Source of the DNA: Fimbriimonadaceae bacterium
GTDB taxonomy: Bacteria; Armatimonadota; UBA10988
Length of the DNA: 64,000 nucleotides
Direction of reading: 5' to 3'
Assembly: GCA_020850355.1 (NCBI GenBank)
Contig: JADZEX010000068.1
Location: 1 to 64,000, forward strand
Positions 34,994-44,685 of this stretch are shown in pieces (the first letter of the stretch is position 1; the number at the start of each line of letters is the position of its first letter). Both the position numbers and the translations under genes were made by a program. Under the pieces are notes generated by a model, which saw only the letters and a program-made list of their open reading frames with translations, did not search any database and was not told where the DNA came from.

Positions 34994-36138
34994 CGCGAGC
35001 TCCCGAGCGCCGCGTAGACGGCCAGCACGGCGGCGGTGACGCGCGGCTGGGCGAACAGCGCGGCGACCCGCGCCTGGCCCGCGGCGACCCAACCGGCGGC
35101 GCAGCCCGGCTGCGTCAAGACCTCGCCCAGCGCGGCGGCCCAGGCGGCGGGCTGGGCGGGCGGCAGCAGCCGACCGGACTCGCCGTCCACCAGCACCTCG
35201 GCCAGCCCGCCGGTGGCCGCGGCCAGCACCGGCCGGCCGAGCGCCAGCGCCTCGACCGCGACCAGTCCGAACGCCTCCCCGCGAGAGGGCACCGCCACCA
35301 CCTCGGCCAGCGCCATCCAGGGCGCCACCGGGGTGCGGAAGCCGACGAAGCGGCAGGCCGGCAGCACGCCCAGCCGCGTCGCGAGCGCCGTCAGCGCCGG
35401 CCGGTCGGGCCCGTCGCCGACCAGCACGAAACGCGTCGCCGGGACCGCGGCCAGCACCGCCGGGGCAGCCTGCAGCAACGTCGCCTGGCCCTTGCGGGCG
35501 GTCAGCGACCCGACGCAGAGCACCACCCGGGCGCTGTCCGACAGCCCCGCGGCAGTCCGCGCGGCGGATACGGCGGCCGGGCTGGCCGCCGCCTGCAGGC
35601 GCGCCGGTTGGACGCCGTTGGGCACCACCAGCAGCCGCTCCGGCGGCAGCGGCAGGAGTCGCTGGACCTGGGCCGCGACCGCCTGGCTGACGCAGATCGC
35701 GCGGTCGGCGAGGGCGGCGCTGCGGGCCTCGGCGAGCACCTGCAGCCGCCGCCTCAACCGTGCCGCGCCGCGCAGGTGGTCGTAGTACAGCAACTCGTGG
35801 TAGCTGGTGACCTGTCGGCAACCTGCCGCGGCGGCCGGGCCACGGGCGATCGCCCCGGCGCGCAAGTCGTGAACGTGCACCACGTCCGGCCGCTGCGCCG
35901 CCAGCAGCGCCCGCAGCGCGCGGCGGGCGACGGGCAGCCGGGCCCGCAACGGCAGGGCGTGCCCCGCCACCCCGGCGGCGCGCAACGCAGCGGGGTAAGG
36001 GCCCTCGGCGTTGACCGTGGCCGCTGCCCAGGCGACCGCCTCGCCGCTGCTGCTGACGAGGTCCAGGATCACCTGCTGCGCGCCGTAGATCAGCCCGCGC
36101 GTGTCGGCCGCATCGACCAGCAGCACGCGCGGCCTCAC
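34990..36138 (-). CDS. Glycosyltransferase family 4 (GT-B)
   Basis: A 382-residue cytoplasmic retaining glycosyltransferase. The C-terminal domain has LCVGSLTARKGQATLLQA, VLVGDGPDRPALTALA and the EX7E donor-binding motif as EAFGLVAVE. The N-domain has RPDVVHVHDLRAGAI and VTSYHELLYYDH. The start is GTG 36138, overlapping the GT2 stop by 4 nt; reading further upstream in this frame is non-coding relative to the GT2 gene. It builds the repeat unit with the neighbouring GT2 enzymes; donor and acceptor are unknown. Confidence 0.92.
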   Translation of the reverse strand: MRPRVLLVDAADTRGLIYGAQQVILDLVSSSGEAVAWAAATVNAEGPYPAALRAAGVAGHALPLRARLPVARRALRALLAAQRPDVVHVHDLRAGAIARGPAAAAGCRQVTSYHELLYYDHLRGAARLRRRLQVLAEARSAALADRAICVSQAVAAQVQRLLPLPPERLLVVPNGVQPARLQAAASPAAVSAARTAAGLSDSARVVLCVGSLTARKGQATLLQAAPAVLAAVPATRFVLVGDGPDRPALTALATRLGVLPACRFVGFRTPVAPWMALAEVVAVPSRGEAFGLVAVEALALGRPVLAAATGGLAEVLVDGESGRLLPPAQPAAWAAALGEVLTQPGCAAGWVAAGQARVAALFAQPRVTAAVLAVYAALGSSR

Positions 36139-37022
36139 GAGTCGCCTCGCAGGGCGGCCTGCCAGACCGGCTGCCAGAGCTCGGTCGCGGCTGCTCCACC
36201 GCGGCCCCGGCCCCAGGCCGCGCGCAGCAGGGTGACCGCGCGGAGCACGGCGGACTGCCAGCGCGGGGTGTGGTGGCGGTAGTACCACAGCCGGCTGAGG
36301 TAATGCGCCCGCCGCTTGAGCAGCGGCACCTGCCCGGTCGAGCAGCCGCCGTCGTGGTCCACCGCCGCCGCCGGCACCAGGTACAGCGGCCAGCCCGCGC
36401 GCACCAAACGGGCGCTGAGGTCGGCCTCCTCGAAGAATAGGAAGGTGGCCGTGGTGAGCCCCCCGATCCGCCCCCAGACCCAGCTCGGCAGAAACAGCGC
36501 GGCCAGCCCGACGGCCCGCACCCGGCGCGGCGCGCGCCAGCGCCGCACCATCTGCTGCCAGCCGGCCGAGGCCACCCGGCGGCGTTGCCAGAGCACCAGC
36601 CAAAGCTCGGACCAGAGGCTCGGCTGGTAGTCCCAGCAGTACTGCAGGCTGCCGTCGGGCGAGTGCAGCAAGGGTTGTAGCGCGGCCGCCGCGGGCAGCG
36701 CCTGGGCCGTCGCCAGCAGCGTCTGCAAGGCCCCCGGCCGCAGCCGCGCATCGCTGTTCAGGAGCAGCGTGTAAGCGCCGCGGACCCGCCGCAGGCCGAC
36801 GTTGTTGCCGCCGGCGAAGCCCAAGTTGCGGCCGGTCTGGATCACCCGGACGGTGGGAAACTCCGCCCGCAGCCGGGTCACGGTGTCGTCGCGACTGGCG
36901 TTGTCCACCACAATCACGTCCAGCTCGGCGGCGACCTCCTGCTGCAACACGCTGCGCACCGCGGCGCAGGTTAGCGCGGCGGTGTTCCAACTGACGATCA
37001 CGACGCTGATGGTCGGTTTCAC
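36135..37022 (-). CDS. Glycosyltransferase family 2, rhamnosyltransferase-like
   Basis: A 295-residue GT-A enzyme. The N-terminus SVVIVSWNTAALTCAAVRSVL, nucleotide-binding VIVVDNASRDDT, NLGFAGGNNVGL and the metal-site equivalent LLLNSDARL are classic for the GT2 subgroup that includes WbbL-type rhamnosyltransferases. FFEEADLSARLVRAGW supplies the acceptor-side acidic motif. The start is GTG 37022, with a GTGA overlap with the gene before. The product is probably a membrane-associated cytoplasmic step in glycan repeat synthesis. Confidence 0.9.
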   Translation of the reverse strand: MKPTISVVIVSWNTAALTCAAVRSVLQQEVAAELDVIVVDNASRDDTVTRLRAEFPTVRVIQTGRNLGFAGGNNVGLRRVRGAYTLLLNSDARLRPGALQTLLATAQALPAAAALQPLLHSPDGSLQYCWDYQPSLWSELWLVLWQRRRVASAGWQQMVRRWRAPRRVRAVGLAALFLPSWVWGRIGGLTTATFLFFEEADLSARLVRAGWPLYLVPAAAVDHDGGCSTGQVPLLKRRAHYLSRLWYYRHHTPRWQSAVLRAVTLLRAAWGRGRGGAAATELWQPVWQAALRGDS

Positions 37023-37795
37023 CGGCGCGGCTCACTGGCCGGCGGGGGATCGTCGGCGGGGCACTGCAGTTCCCAGGCTTTGGCGCGCGCGACGAAGATG
37101 TAGCAGGCCATCAGCACCGCCAGCACCAGCCCGGCGGTGCCGTCGCGCCAGGCGCCTAACACGACGTACCGCCGCAGGAAGTCGCGGAGCGGTGACAGCA
37201 GCATCTTCCAGCCCGCCGGCGCACGTCCCTCGGCGGCGCGGGCGGCGGCTTCCTGGTCGGTGTAGCGGTCCAGCTTGCGCAGAAACTCGGCCACGTTGCG
37301 GTGCGAGTAGTGCAGCATCGCGTAGCGCAAGGTACCGAAACTGGCGGCGTGGCGGACCTGCTCGTGAACGGCGCCCGACCACTCGACATGGCGCCGGAAC
37401 AGCCGCGTCAGCGGGTCGCCCCAACCGCCGCGCCAGATCCAGCGGCCGAGCATCTGATGCACGAACGGAATGCCGTAGACATCGGCCGCGTCGGGGCGGG
37501 CAATCACCTCCTGGATCTCGGCCGCCAGCTCCGCGGGCACCACCTCGTCGGCGTCGATCGACAGGATCCAGTCGCAGGTGGCCTGCGCCCGGGCCCAGTT
37601 GCGCTGGGTGTCGAAGCGGTCCAGCCGCCGCGTGTAGACCTGCGCGCCGGCCGCCGTGGCAACCTCGCGGGTGGCGTCGCTGCTCTCGTCGTCGACCACC
37701 ACGAGCTGGTCCACCCAACCCAGACTGGCCAGGCAGCGCGGCAGCACGGTGGCCTCGTTCTTGACGATCAACACCGCTGCAATGGTCGGTTTCAT
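37019..37795 (-). CDS. Glycosyltransferase family 2, WaaE/KdtX-like
   Basis: A 258-residue GT-A enzyme with IAAVLIVKNEATVLPRCLAS, LVVVDDESSDAT and the metal motif SIDADEVV. The motif GDPLTRLFRRHVEWSGAVHE is characteristic of the lipopolysaccharide core beta-glucosyltransferase WaaE/KdtX group. A C-terminal hydrophobic helix (about 222-243) may anchor it to the inner membrane. ATG 37795 overlaps the upstream stop by 4 nt. Confidence 0.9.
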   Translation of the reverse strand: MKPTIAAVLIVKNEATVLPRCLASLGWVDQLVVVDDESSDATREVATAAGAQVYTRRLDRFDTQRNWARAQATCDWILSIDADEVVPAELAAEIQEVIARPDAADVYGIPFVHQMLGRWIWRGGWGDPLTRLFRRHVEWSGAVHEQVRHAASFGTLRYAMLHYSHRNVAEFLRKLDRYTDQEAAARAAEGRAPAGWKMLLSPLRDFLRRYVVLGAWRDGTAGLVLAVLMACYIFVARAKAWELQCPADDPPPASEPRR

Positions 37796-38679
37796 CGGCC
37801 CCACCAGCCCATTCGCCACTGTGCCGCGTGCCACTGCCGGCGGGCCGGCGAGCTGCTGGCCCAGGCCGCGGCCCACTTCGGCGGCGCGCTCAGCAGCAGC
37901 CCCAGCCGCAACGCGGCAGCGGCCAGCGGGCCGTCCCACCGGCGCACCAACCGCAGCAGACTGCGCAGGCTGTGCTCCCGCCGCAGGAACTGCCGGTCGC
38001 CGTAACTGGCTCCCTCGTGATGCTGCACCGTGAGGTCGCTGGCGATGGCACAGGTCCAACCGGCGGCGCGCAGGCGGCAACACCAGTCGACATCCTCAGC
38101 GTACATGAAGTACCCCGGATCGAGTCCCCCGATCGCGCGCCAGATGGCCCTGCTGGTCAGCAGACAGGCGCCGCAGACGTACTCCACCGCGGCGGGCGGC
38201 GGCGTCGGCCGGGGCCAATGCAGCAGGTCCGCGAGCAGCGGCAGCGCCCGCGGGCAGCGGCCATCGTGAGGCTGCGTGCGACCATCGGGCAGCTCCAGCC
38301 GACAGCCCAGCGCGCCGCAGCCGGGCGTCACCCGGAAGCGCTCCAGGAGCTGCGCCAGGGTGTCGGGCGTGGGCAGCACGGTGTCGGGGTTGAGCAGCAG
38401 CAGGTACTCGCCGCGGGCGCCGGCCAGGGCGCGGTTGGTGCCCCGCGCAAACCCCAGGTTGACCGCCGAGCGGACCAGCCGCACGGCCGGGAACTCGCGC
38501 CGCACCAGCCGGGCCACGGGTTCGGTGCTGGCGTTGTCGACCACCACCACCTCGGACGACAAGCCGCGCTGCGCCGCCAGGCTGGCGAGGCAGGCCCGTA
38601 GCTTGGCGGCGGCATTGTAGGCGACGATTCCGATGGTCAGGTCGAGCAAGGCCGGTCCCACCACCTCATACCATGCCAC
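37792..38679 (-). CDS. Glycosyltransferase family 2, WbbL-type
   Basis: A 295-residue GT-A enzyme: LTIGIVAYNAAAKLRACLAS, VVVDNASTEP, NLGFARGTNRAL, metal site LLLNPDTVLP, and YFMYAEDVDWCCRLRAAGW. It is a paralogue of the GT2 gene at 36135. The start is GTG 38679, 4 nt after the flippase stop, with TGAGGT overlapping that stop acting as ribosome-binding site. In-frame GTG or TTG codons a few residues later are possible alternatives. Rhamnosyl or similar transfer is likely but unproven. Confidence 0.9.
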   Translation of the reverse strand: MAWYEVVGPALLDLTIGIVAYNAAAKLRACLASLAAQRGLSSEVVVVDNASTEPVARLVRREFPAVRLVRSAVNLGFARGTNRALAGARGEYLLLLNPDTVLPTPDTLAQLLERFRVTPGCGALGCRLELPDGRTQPHDGRCPRALPLLADLLHWPRPTPPPAAVEYVCGACLLTSRAIWRAIGGLDPGYFMYAEDVDWCCRLRAAGWTCAIASDLTVQHHEGASYGDRQFLRREHSLRSLLRLVRRWDGPLAAAALRLGLLLSAPPKWAAAWASSSPARRQWHAAQWRMGWWGR

Positions 38680-38683
38680 AACC

Positions 38684-40126
38684 TCAGGTCGGCGCGCGCC
38701 GGAAGCTGCGCAGCATCGCCCACTCGCGTGGTTCCAGCGGCCGTACCAGCGCCACCGCCCCGGCGTAGGCCGCCAGACAGGCCGCCAGGCGCGGCCCCGG
38801 GCTCAGCGGCAGCAGCAGCCAGAGCGCCGCTGGAGCCGCCGCCAGGAGCGCCAGCGGCGCCAGCAGGCGCCACCAGCCGACGACCAGCAGCCGCGACAGC
38901 AGCGCCCCCGAGAGCAGCACGATGGCGCCCTCGGCAGTGACCCGCGCGGCGGCCGCGCCGAGCAGGCCCCAGCGCGGCACCAGCCCGGCGCACAGCCCGC
39001 TGTTGAGCGCCCAGGCCACCGCCAGGGTCAGCGTCGGCCACCACGGCCGGCCGGCGAAGATCAGCACCCAGTGCAGCACGGCCCCGCAGAAGACCAGCGG
39101 CGCGACCCAGATCAGCAGCGCCAACGGCGCACTGGCGGCGGCGTAGTCGGGCCGGAAGAGCCGCACGATCCAGGGGGCGGCCCCGCTGATCAGCAGGCCG
39201 ACCGGCAACCACAGCAGCAGCCCGAAGCGGAGCACGGTGTGCAGCCGCGGCAGCAGCGCCTCCGGCCCGGCGGCCTGGGCCCGCGCCAGCATCGGCAGGA
39301 GCGCGGTGTGCAGCACCATCGTACCGGCCATCACCACGTCCAGCGCCCGGTAGGGCACCGCGTAGACCCCCAGCTCGTGCTGCCCCCGCAGCCGCTCGAC
39401 GGCGATCAGGTCGGCCCGGCCGTACCACGCTCCGAGCTGCGCCGAGACGGCCACCCCGAGGGCCAGCGTGAGCATCGCGCGGGCCCGCACAGTCGACCAG
39501 ACCGCCCGCCGCAGGGGCTGGCCGTAGGTCCGCTCGGCGAGCCGCCAGCAGAGCAGCAGCCAGACCAGCGCCCCGACCATCTGCGCGCCGACAGCCCAGA
39601 CGATCGGCCGGCCGAGCTGCACCCCGAGGATGATCCCACCACTCACCAGGAGGCCCTGCACGACCGCCGCGGCGGCCGACGAGCGGAACGCCTCCCGCGC
39701 CTGCAGGGCCTCGTCGAAGGTCGCCGCCAACTGCTGCAGCAGCGCCGCCGCCAGCAGCAGCTCAAAGATCCAGCGCTCCCGCGGGGTGGCAAACTTGGCG
39801 GCGCACCAGACCGCGGTGCCCGCGGCGACCAGCAGCGCCAGCAGCAGCCGGAGGGCCAGCACCTGGCCAATCGCCGCCGCCGGATCCTCGTCGGCGGTCA
39901 CCGCCCGCAGCAACGGGGCCTTCAACTGAAAGTTGGCCAACACGGCCCAGGCGGCGGCGATCTGCAGGGCGTAGGTGTAGAGCCCGAAGGTCTTCGGCTC
40001 GACCGCCCAGGTCAGCAACGGGAAGGCCACCAGCCCGGCGATTCGCACCACCGCCTGCGCTGCCGCGAGCACCGCGGTGTGCTCCAGCAGCCGCCGCGCC
40101 CGGGCGCCGTGGGTGACCTCGCTCAC
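38684..40126 (-). CDS. Wzx-like polysaccharide flippase (MOP superfamily)
   Basis: A 480-residue membrane protein with about 12-14 transmembrane helices and the pattern of the PST/Wzx branch of the MOP exporters (N-terminal AVVRIAGLVAFPLLTWAVEPKTFG with FGLYTYALQIA). It would flip the undecaprenyl-linked oligosaccharide made by the operon's GT2 and GT4 enzymes across the inner membrane. The start is GTG 40126 with a GTGA overlap. No Wzy polymerase was recognised with certainty among the membrane proteins nearby. Confidence 0.88.
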   Translation of the reverse strand: MSEVTHGARARRLLEHTAVLAAAQAVVRIAGLVAFPLLTWAVEPKTFGLYTYALQIAAAWAVLANFQLKAPLLRAVTADEDPAAAIGQVLALRLLLALLVAAGTAVWCAAKFATPRERWIFELLLAAALLQQLAATFDEALQAREAFRSSAAAAVVQGLLVSGGIILGVQLGRPIVWAVGAQMVGALVWLLLCWRLAERTYGQPLRRAVWSTVRARAMLTLALGVAVSAQLGAWYGRADLIAVERLRGQHELGVYAVPYRALDVVMAGTMVLHTALLPMLARAQAAGPEALLPRLHTVLRFGLLLWLPVGLLISGAAPWIVRLFRPDYAAASAPLALLIWVAPLVFCGAVLHWVLIFAGRPWWPTLTLAVAWALNSGLCAGLVPRWGLLGAAAARVTAEGAIVLLSGALLSRLLVVGWWRLLAPLALLAAAPAALWLLLPLSPGPRLAACLAAYAGAVALVRPLEPREWAMLRSFRRAPT

Positions 40127-41868
40127 CCCGGCGGCTCCGCCCGGCGGCGCCAGATGCTGATCATCTCACCCCCCGGCATCGGCAGCTCGGCGGCCAGGTC
40201 GTAGGCAGTCAGCAGCTCGCTCGGCCGCCGCGCCAGGGCCGCGGCCAGCGGCCGGATCCGTTCGGCATGAGCGCCCTGCTCACCGTTCAGCAGCACGATG
40301 GTGTCCCAGCCGCCGGCGAGCACCTCCCGCACTGTTGGCAGCGGCCCGTTGGGGGTCGGGTGGACCAGTGGTTCAACCCGCACGGTGTGCGCCGGGTCCA
40401 GCAGCAGCGGCAACGTGAGCTGCGCCTGGTAGTACCGCAAGGTCAGGTAGTTGACGTGCGCCGTGTTCGGCAGCACGCCGATCCGGCCGCCGGGCGGCGT
40501 CACCTGGGCGATCCGCCGGGCCAGTTCGGCGTGTGGCCAGCGACGCTGTTCGGGCAGGCAACTGAGGTGTGCCTGGCTGCTCCACAGCGGCGCCGCCGCG
40601 AGGCCGATCCGCGGCGGCAGACCGGGCACCCCGAAGGCCACCGCCTGCTGCAGGAAGAGCGCCGCCAGCAGCACCGCGGCGAGCACCAGGCCGCTGCGCT
40701 GGCGCCAGTGTGGCGGGCGGCGGCGGCCGGGCGGCGGCGGCGCCAGCCACGCGGTGCTGGCAATCGCCAGGGCCGGCAACAGCGGCATCGTGAAGCGCGG
40801 GTCCTTGTTCGGCACCAGCGTCATCACGACCCAGCCGGTGGCGATCCAACAGCCCAGCCAGCGGGCGCCAGCCAGCTCGGCCCGGCGCAGCCAGACGATC
40901 GCGCCGCCGCAGAGCGCCAACAGCGTCAGCGGCAGGTGGATCTGGTCGGCCAGCAAGACCCGCAGGTAGTAGGTCAGGCCGCCCAGGCTGAGCACCGCCG
41001 GGTCGTCGTCGATCCGCCAGGTCTGGTTGCTGACCCGCAGCTCCTGCAAGGTGGCGCCCGGGTGCGAGAGGTACCAGGGCCCGGCCAATAGCAGCAGTCC
41101 GGCCAGCACCACCACCAGGTTGAAGACCAGCCGGACCCGCGTCAGATCGGGATTGTCGCCCGCCCGCAGCCGCTGCCAGCCTTCGCGCAGCGCCAGGACC
41201 AGGGCCGGAGCGATCAGCAGCAGGAACGACCACTTGCAGAGGAAGGCGGCCCCGGCGGCGAGGCCTAGCGGCCAGACCAGCAGCGGGTGCGTCAAGCCGC
41301 GGCTGGCCACCAGCAGGGCGAAGGTCAGCGCGGTCAGCGCCGTCAGGGGGTAGTCCAACAGGAACAGCCGCGACTGCCCGGTGAGGATCGGGTAACAGGC
41401 CACCAGAGTCGCCGCCAGCAGCCCCGCCGCCTGGCCGTGCCAGCGGGCCGCCAGGCTGTAGGTGCTGAACAGCAGCACGGCCATCCAGAGCAGGTTCGCC
41501 AGCACGGGAATGTCGTCGGCGGTCAGCCCCGGCAGCGTCGGCTGGACCACGCCGTAGCGCATCCAGGCCAAGGCCCCGAGAAGGTGCGTCAGCGGCGGGT
41601 AGTACTTCGACGTCAGCCCCAGCCCGCCCAGCGCGTCGGCGAACGACCATTGGGTGAGATAGGCGTAGTAGTAGGTGCTGTGGGTCAGGTGAACGGCACT
41701 GTCCCAGGCAGGCGGGGTGTTGTCGGCCCGCAGCCAGGCGAGGTTGGTGGCCGCGCTGAGCAGCCAGATCAGGAAGACCACCAGCAGTGGCGCACAGCGC
41801 AGCGCGACCGCCGCGACGAACGACGGCTCGGGCGCCTCGGCGCCAGGGGCCGGGGCAGCAGCCCTCAT
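40123..41868 (-). CDS. GT39-like membrane glycosyltransferase (ArnT/PMT fold)
   Basis: A 581-residue integral membrane enzyme using polyprenyl-phosphate sugars on the periplasmic side. It has an N-terminal helix, then a periplasmic loop with acidic residue and His (PPAWDSAVHLTHSTYYY), and about 10-12 helices. A C-terminal soluble part (about 450-581) includes GRIGVLPNTAHVNYLTLRYY. ATG 41868 overlaps the upstream stop by 4 nt; the open frame up to 42000 lacks family character. Acceptor could be lipid A, a glycan or protein. Confidence 0.87.
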   Translation of the reverse strand: MRAAAPAPGAEAPEPSFVAAVALRCAPLLVVFLIWLLSAATNLAWLRADNTPPAWDSAVHLTHSTYYYAYLTQWSFADALGGLGLTSKYYPPLTHLLGALAWMRYGVVQPTLPGLTADDIPVLANLLWMAVLLFSTYSLAARWHGQAAGLLAATLVACYPILTGQSRLFLLDYPLTALTALTFALLVASRGLTHPLLVWPLGLAAGAAFLCKWSFLLLIAPALVLALREGWQRLRAGDNPDLTRVRLVFNLVVVLAGLLLLAGPWYLSHPGATLQELRVSNQTWRIDDDPAVLSLGGLTYYLRVLLADQIHLPLTLLALCGGAIVWLRRAELAGARWLGCWIATGWVVMTLVPNKDPRFTMPLLPALAIASTAWLAPPPPGRRRPPHWRQRSGLVLAAVLLAALFLQQAVAFGVPGLPPRIGLAAAPLWSSQAHLSCLPEQRRWPHAELARRIAQVTPPGGRIGVLPNTAHVNYLTLRYYQAQLTLPLLLDPAHTVRVEPLVHPTPNGPLPTVREVLAGGWDTIVLLNGEQGAHAERIRPLAAALARRPSELLTAYDLAAELPMPGGEMISIWRRRAEPPG

Positions 41869-43322
41869 CGCGGCACCTCCGGCAACTGCCAGAGGCCCCA
41901 GCCTGGCCCGCCGGCGACCTCGCGGCAGCCGGCCAGGTAGCCCCGCAACGCGGCGCCAGCCGGGCTGTCGATCAGGTCGCGCCGCCCGCTGACGAACCAC
42001 CGCAGCCCGGCCTGGGCGGCGTCGCGCAGGGAGCGTGGTTCCATGAAGCTCGGTTCAGTGATCAAGAAGTCACCACGACGGTCGGCCGCGTAGAGCAACT
42101 GCGTGCCGTAGCAATGGGTGTAGACCAGGTCGCCCGGTGGCGTCAGCCGCCGCACGGCGGCCGCCGCGGCGACTTCGCTGCCTCGAACATCGTACCACGA
42201 GGTCACCAACCCCGTATCGAGCAGCCAGAGCGGCCCGCCGACCGCCAGCAGCACCGCGATCCAGCGCAGCCGCGGCCGCGGCCAGGTGCAGCCCTGCGCC
42301 AGCAGCAGGGCCAACGGCGGCAGCAGCGCCAGGTTGTAGTAGTAATGCGTCACGGTGGCCCCGTTGGCGACCAGTGCCCCGGCCAGCGCCACACCGGCCC
42401 AGGCCAGCAAGACCGCTTGCCCATCCTGCGGCCGGCGCAGGCCGCAGAGCGCCAGCAGCGGGGCGCTGCCGCAGCCGACCAGCAGCAGCAGCACCGCCGC
42501 CAGCCGTCGCCAGAAGGTCGGCTGCGACCACAGCGAGGGGTTGATCAGTCCGCTGCCGCCGCCCACCGCGAAGTGGCCCGCGTAGTGCGTGCCCAGCCAG
42601 CCGGCCCAGCGATCCCAGGCGAGACATGCCAGCAGCGGCAGCGCGACCACCAGCCAGCGCCGCGGCCGCCGCCAGGCGGCCCAACCCTCGCGCACCGTGA
42701 CGGCCACCGCCAGCGGCAGGACCACCCCGATCGCAGGCTGCTTGAGCAGGGGCGCCAGCGTCCCGCAGCCCAGCGCCAGGCCGGCCGCCCAGCGGTCGCC
42801 AACGGCCACCCAGCGGACTGCAGCGGCGACCGCCAGAACCGTCGCCGCGAGCATCCAGGCCTCCGGCAAGAAGGCCCGCGTGTAGAAGATGGAGAGCGGC
42901 TGCAGCGCCCACCAGCCGGCCGCCACGGCGCCCAGCCAGCCGCCGCCCAGGCGGTTGCCGAGGGCGTATAGCGCCAGCGTCACCACCACCGCCGCCAGCG
43001 CCGCCAGCAGCCGCCCGACGGACTCGTGGACGCCGGTCAGGTGGTAGACCAGGGCGACGGTCCAGGGGTACAGTGGGAACTCGCTGTTGGTGTAGGCCGG
43101 CGCGCCGGCGGGCTGCTGATGGCCCGGCACATCGATCTCAGGCCACGGCAGCCGGTAGCCGTGGCGGTGGAAGTTGCGCGCCAGCATCGCCGTGACCGAC
43201 TGCCGCCAGGCGTGGCCCTCCTCCAAGAGCGGCAGGTCGTGCCCCGGCAGGCGCACCAGCAGGCACCACAGCGCCAGGCTGGCGGGCACCCACCACGGGG
43301 CTGCACGCGAGGCCTCAGCCAC
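41865..43322 (-). CDS. GT39-like membrane glycosyltransferase
   Basis: A 485-residue multi-pass protein. After the first helix it has LPLLEEGHAWRQSVTAMLARNF, the E..HAWRQ loop seen in many bacterial GT39-like proteins. About 11 helices follow, with a C-terminal soluble region (about 385-485). Start GTG 43322, overlapping the preceding gene by 8 nt. Likely transfers a lipid-phosphate sugar in the same pathway as its two neighbours. Confidence 0.85.
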   Translation of the reverse strand: MAEASRAAPWWVPASLALWCLLVRLPGHDLPLLEEGHAWRQSVTAMLARNFHRHGYRLPWPEIDVPGHQQPAGAPAYTNSEFPLYPWTVALVYHLTGVHESVGRLLAALAAVVVTLALYALGNRLGGGWLGAVAAGWWALQPLSIFYTRAFLPEAWMLAATVLAVAAAVRWVAVGDRWAAGLALGCGTLAPLLKQPAIGVVLPLAVAVTVREGWAAWRRPRRWLVVALPLLACLAWDRWAGWLGTHYAGHFAVGGGSGLINPSLWSQPTFWRRLAAVLLLLVGCGSAPLLALCGLRRPQDGQAVLLAWAGVALAGALVANGATVTHYYYNLALLPPLALLLAQGCTWPRPRLRWIAVLLAVGGPLWLLDTGLVTSWYDVRGSEVAAAAAVRRLTPPGDLVYTHCYGTQLLYAADRRGDFLITEPSFMEPRSLRDAAQAGLRWFVSGRRDLIDSPAGAALRGYLAGCREVAGGPGWGLWQLPEVPR

Positions 43323-44685
43323 GGCGGGCCTCCTGCCAGAGCAACCAGCCGCCCGCCGCCGCCGGCGCCAGCCGCAGGACTCCCTGCGCCAGGGCCAGGG
43401 CCGGATCGACCCGCGCCAACTGCCACCACAACAGGTCCACCGTGCTGGCGTCGGCGACCCGCCAATGACCGATCAGCGGCGACCAGGCCGGGTCCCAGAG
43501 CAGCCGCTGCAGGCCACTGGGCTGCCGGAACAGCAGGTCCTGGTAGAGCCCGTTGTAGACCACCAGACCAGCCCCGGCGCCGGCCAGGCCGGCCAGCGCC
43601 AGCAGGGTGGCGAGCGCCCAGCGTCGCCGTCCCGCCCCCTCCAGCGCCGGCGCCGCCAACAGCGCCAGCAGCGGCAGCACCGGCACGAAGTAGCGCGGGC
43701 CCCAACACCAGTTGCCCCACCAGGTCGACCGCAACGAGTAGAACAGCCCCTGCCAGGCGACCAGGCCCAGCAGCACCGCGGCCAGCCGCGGATCGCGCGC
43801 CCGCAGGCGGCGGTAACCCCAGGCCACCAGCAGCACCGGCGGAGCGTACCACAGCAGCCCGCGGCCGGGCGAGAGCAACTGCCCGGCCAGGCCCGCCGGC
43901 AGCGCCCGCAGCGAGAAGTCCTGCTGGATGCCCTGTTCGTACCCAAAGTCGAGCGCCGCCCCGAAGCGCTGCAGGTTGAACCAGAGCCACCAGCAGACCA
44001 CCAGCAGCAGCGGCAGCAAGAGCCCCAGCAGGCGCCGCGCGCGGCCCTCACGGGCGCCGCCAGTTAGCCAGAGATAGCCCGGCAGCAACACCAGATTGTG
44101 CGGCCGCAGCAGCACCGCCGCGGCCAGTGCCCCACCCGCTCCCCAGCCGTGGCCGCGCCAGGCGAACCAGGCGGCAGCCAGGTAGAGCAGCGCGCTGAGC
44201 GGTTCGGACAGGAAGGTTTTGGCGTAGGGCCAGGCCATTGTCGCCAGGGCGTACCCCAGCCCGCCCGCCACGGCCACCCGCCGACCGCACCCCAGCCCGG
44301 CCAGCCAGTACGTCAGCAGCCCGGCGGTGAGCGCCGTAAGCAGTGGATTCAGCGCGCTCACCCAGCGCACCCGGGTGGCTCGCTCGCCGTCGGCCAGCAG
44401 CCCGGCGGCCAGGTACAGCGGCGCCGCGACGAAGGCTTGGGTCGGTCCGTAGACGGCGTACCAGCGCCCGTCGCGGGCGGGTACCAGGGCGTCGCGCCAG
44501 ACCGAGCTGCGCTGCGCCACCTCGGCGCGCTCGGCCGGATCGAAGGCAAGGTCGCGCTGGCGCACCAGCGAGGCGGTCTGGACGAAGACGATCTCCTCGT
44601 CCTGCCCGCCGCCGAAGGCGCCGCGCACGGTGACCAGAGTCGCCCCGGCCACCGTCAACGCGACAGCCAGCGCAAGGCGCCTCAC
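43315..44685 (-). CDS. GT-C-type membrane protein, probable glycosyltransferase
   Basis: A 456-residue membrane protein with about 11 helices. The first periplasmic loop reads GGQDEEIVFVQTASLVRQRDLAF, giving the paired acidic residues of GT-C enzymes, and a later loop has RSTWWGNWCWGPRYFVP, common in bacterial GT39-like proteins. The start is GTG 44685 with a GTGA overlap with the beta-propeller protein gene. Function within the operon is inferred. Confidence 0.82.
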   Translation of the reverse strand: MRRLALAVALTVAGATLVTVRGAFGGGQDEEIVFVQTASLVRQRDLAFDPAERAEVAQRSSVWRDALVPARDGRWYAVYGPTQAFVAAPLYLAAGLLADGERATRVRWVSALNPLLTALTAGLLTYWLAGLGCGRRVAVAGGLGYALATMAWPYAKTFLSEPLSALLYLAAAWFAWRGHGWGAGGALAAAVLLRPHNLVLLPGYLWLTGGAREGRARRLLGLLLPLLLVVCWWLWFNLQRFGAALDFGYEQGIQQDFSLRALPAGLAGQLLSPGRGLLWYAPPVLLVAWGYRRLRARDPRLAAVLLGLVAWQGLFYSLRSTWWGNWCWGPRYFVPVLPLLALLAAPALEGAGRRRWALATLLALAGLAGAGAGLVVYNGLYQDLLFRQPSGLQRLLWDPAWSPLIGHWRVADASTVDLLWWQLARVDPALALAQGVLRLAPAAAGGWLLWQEARRG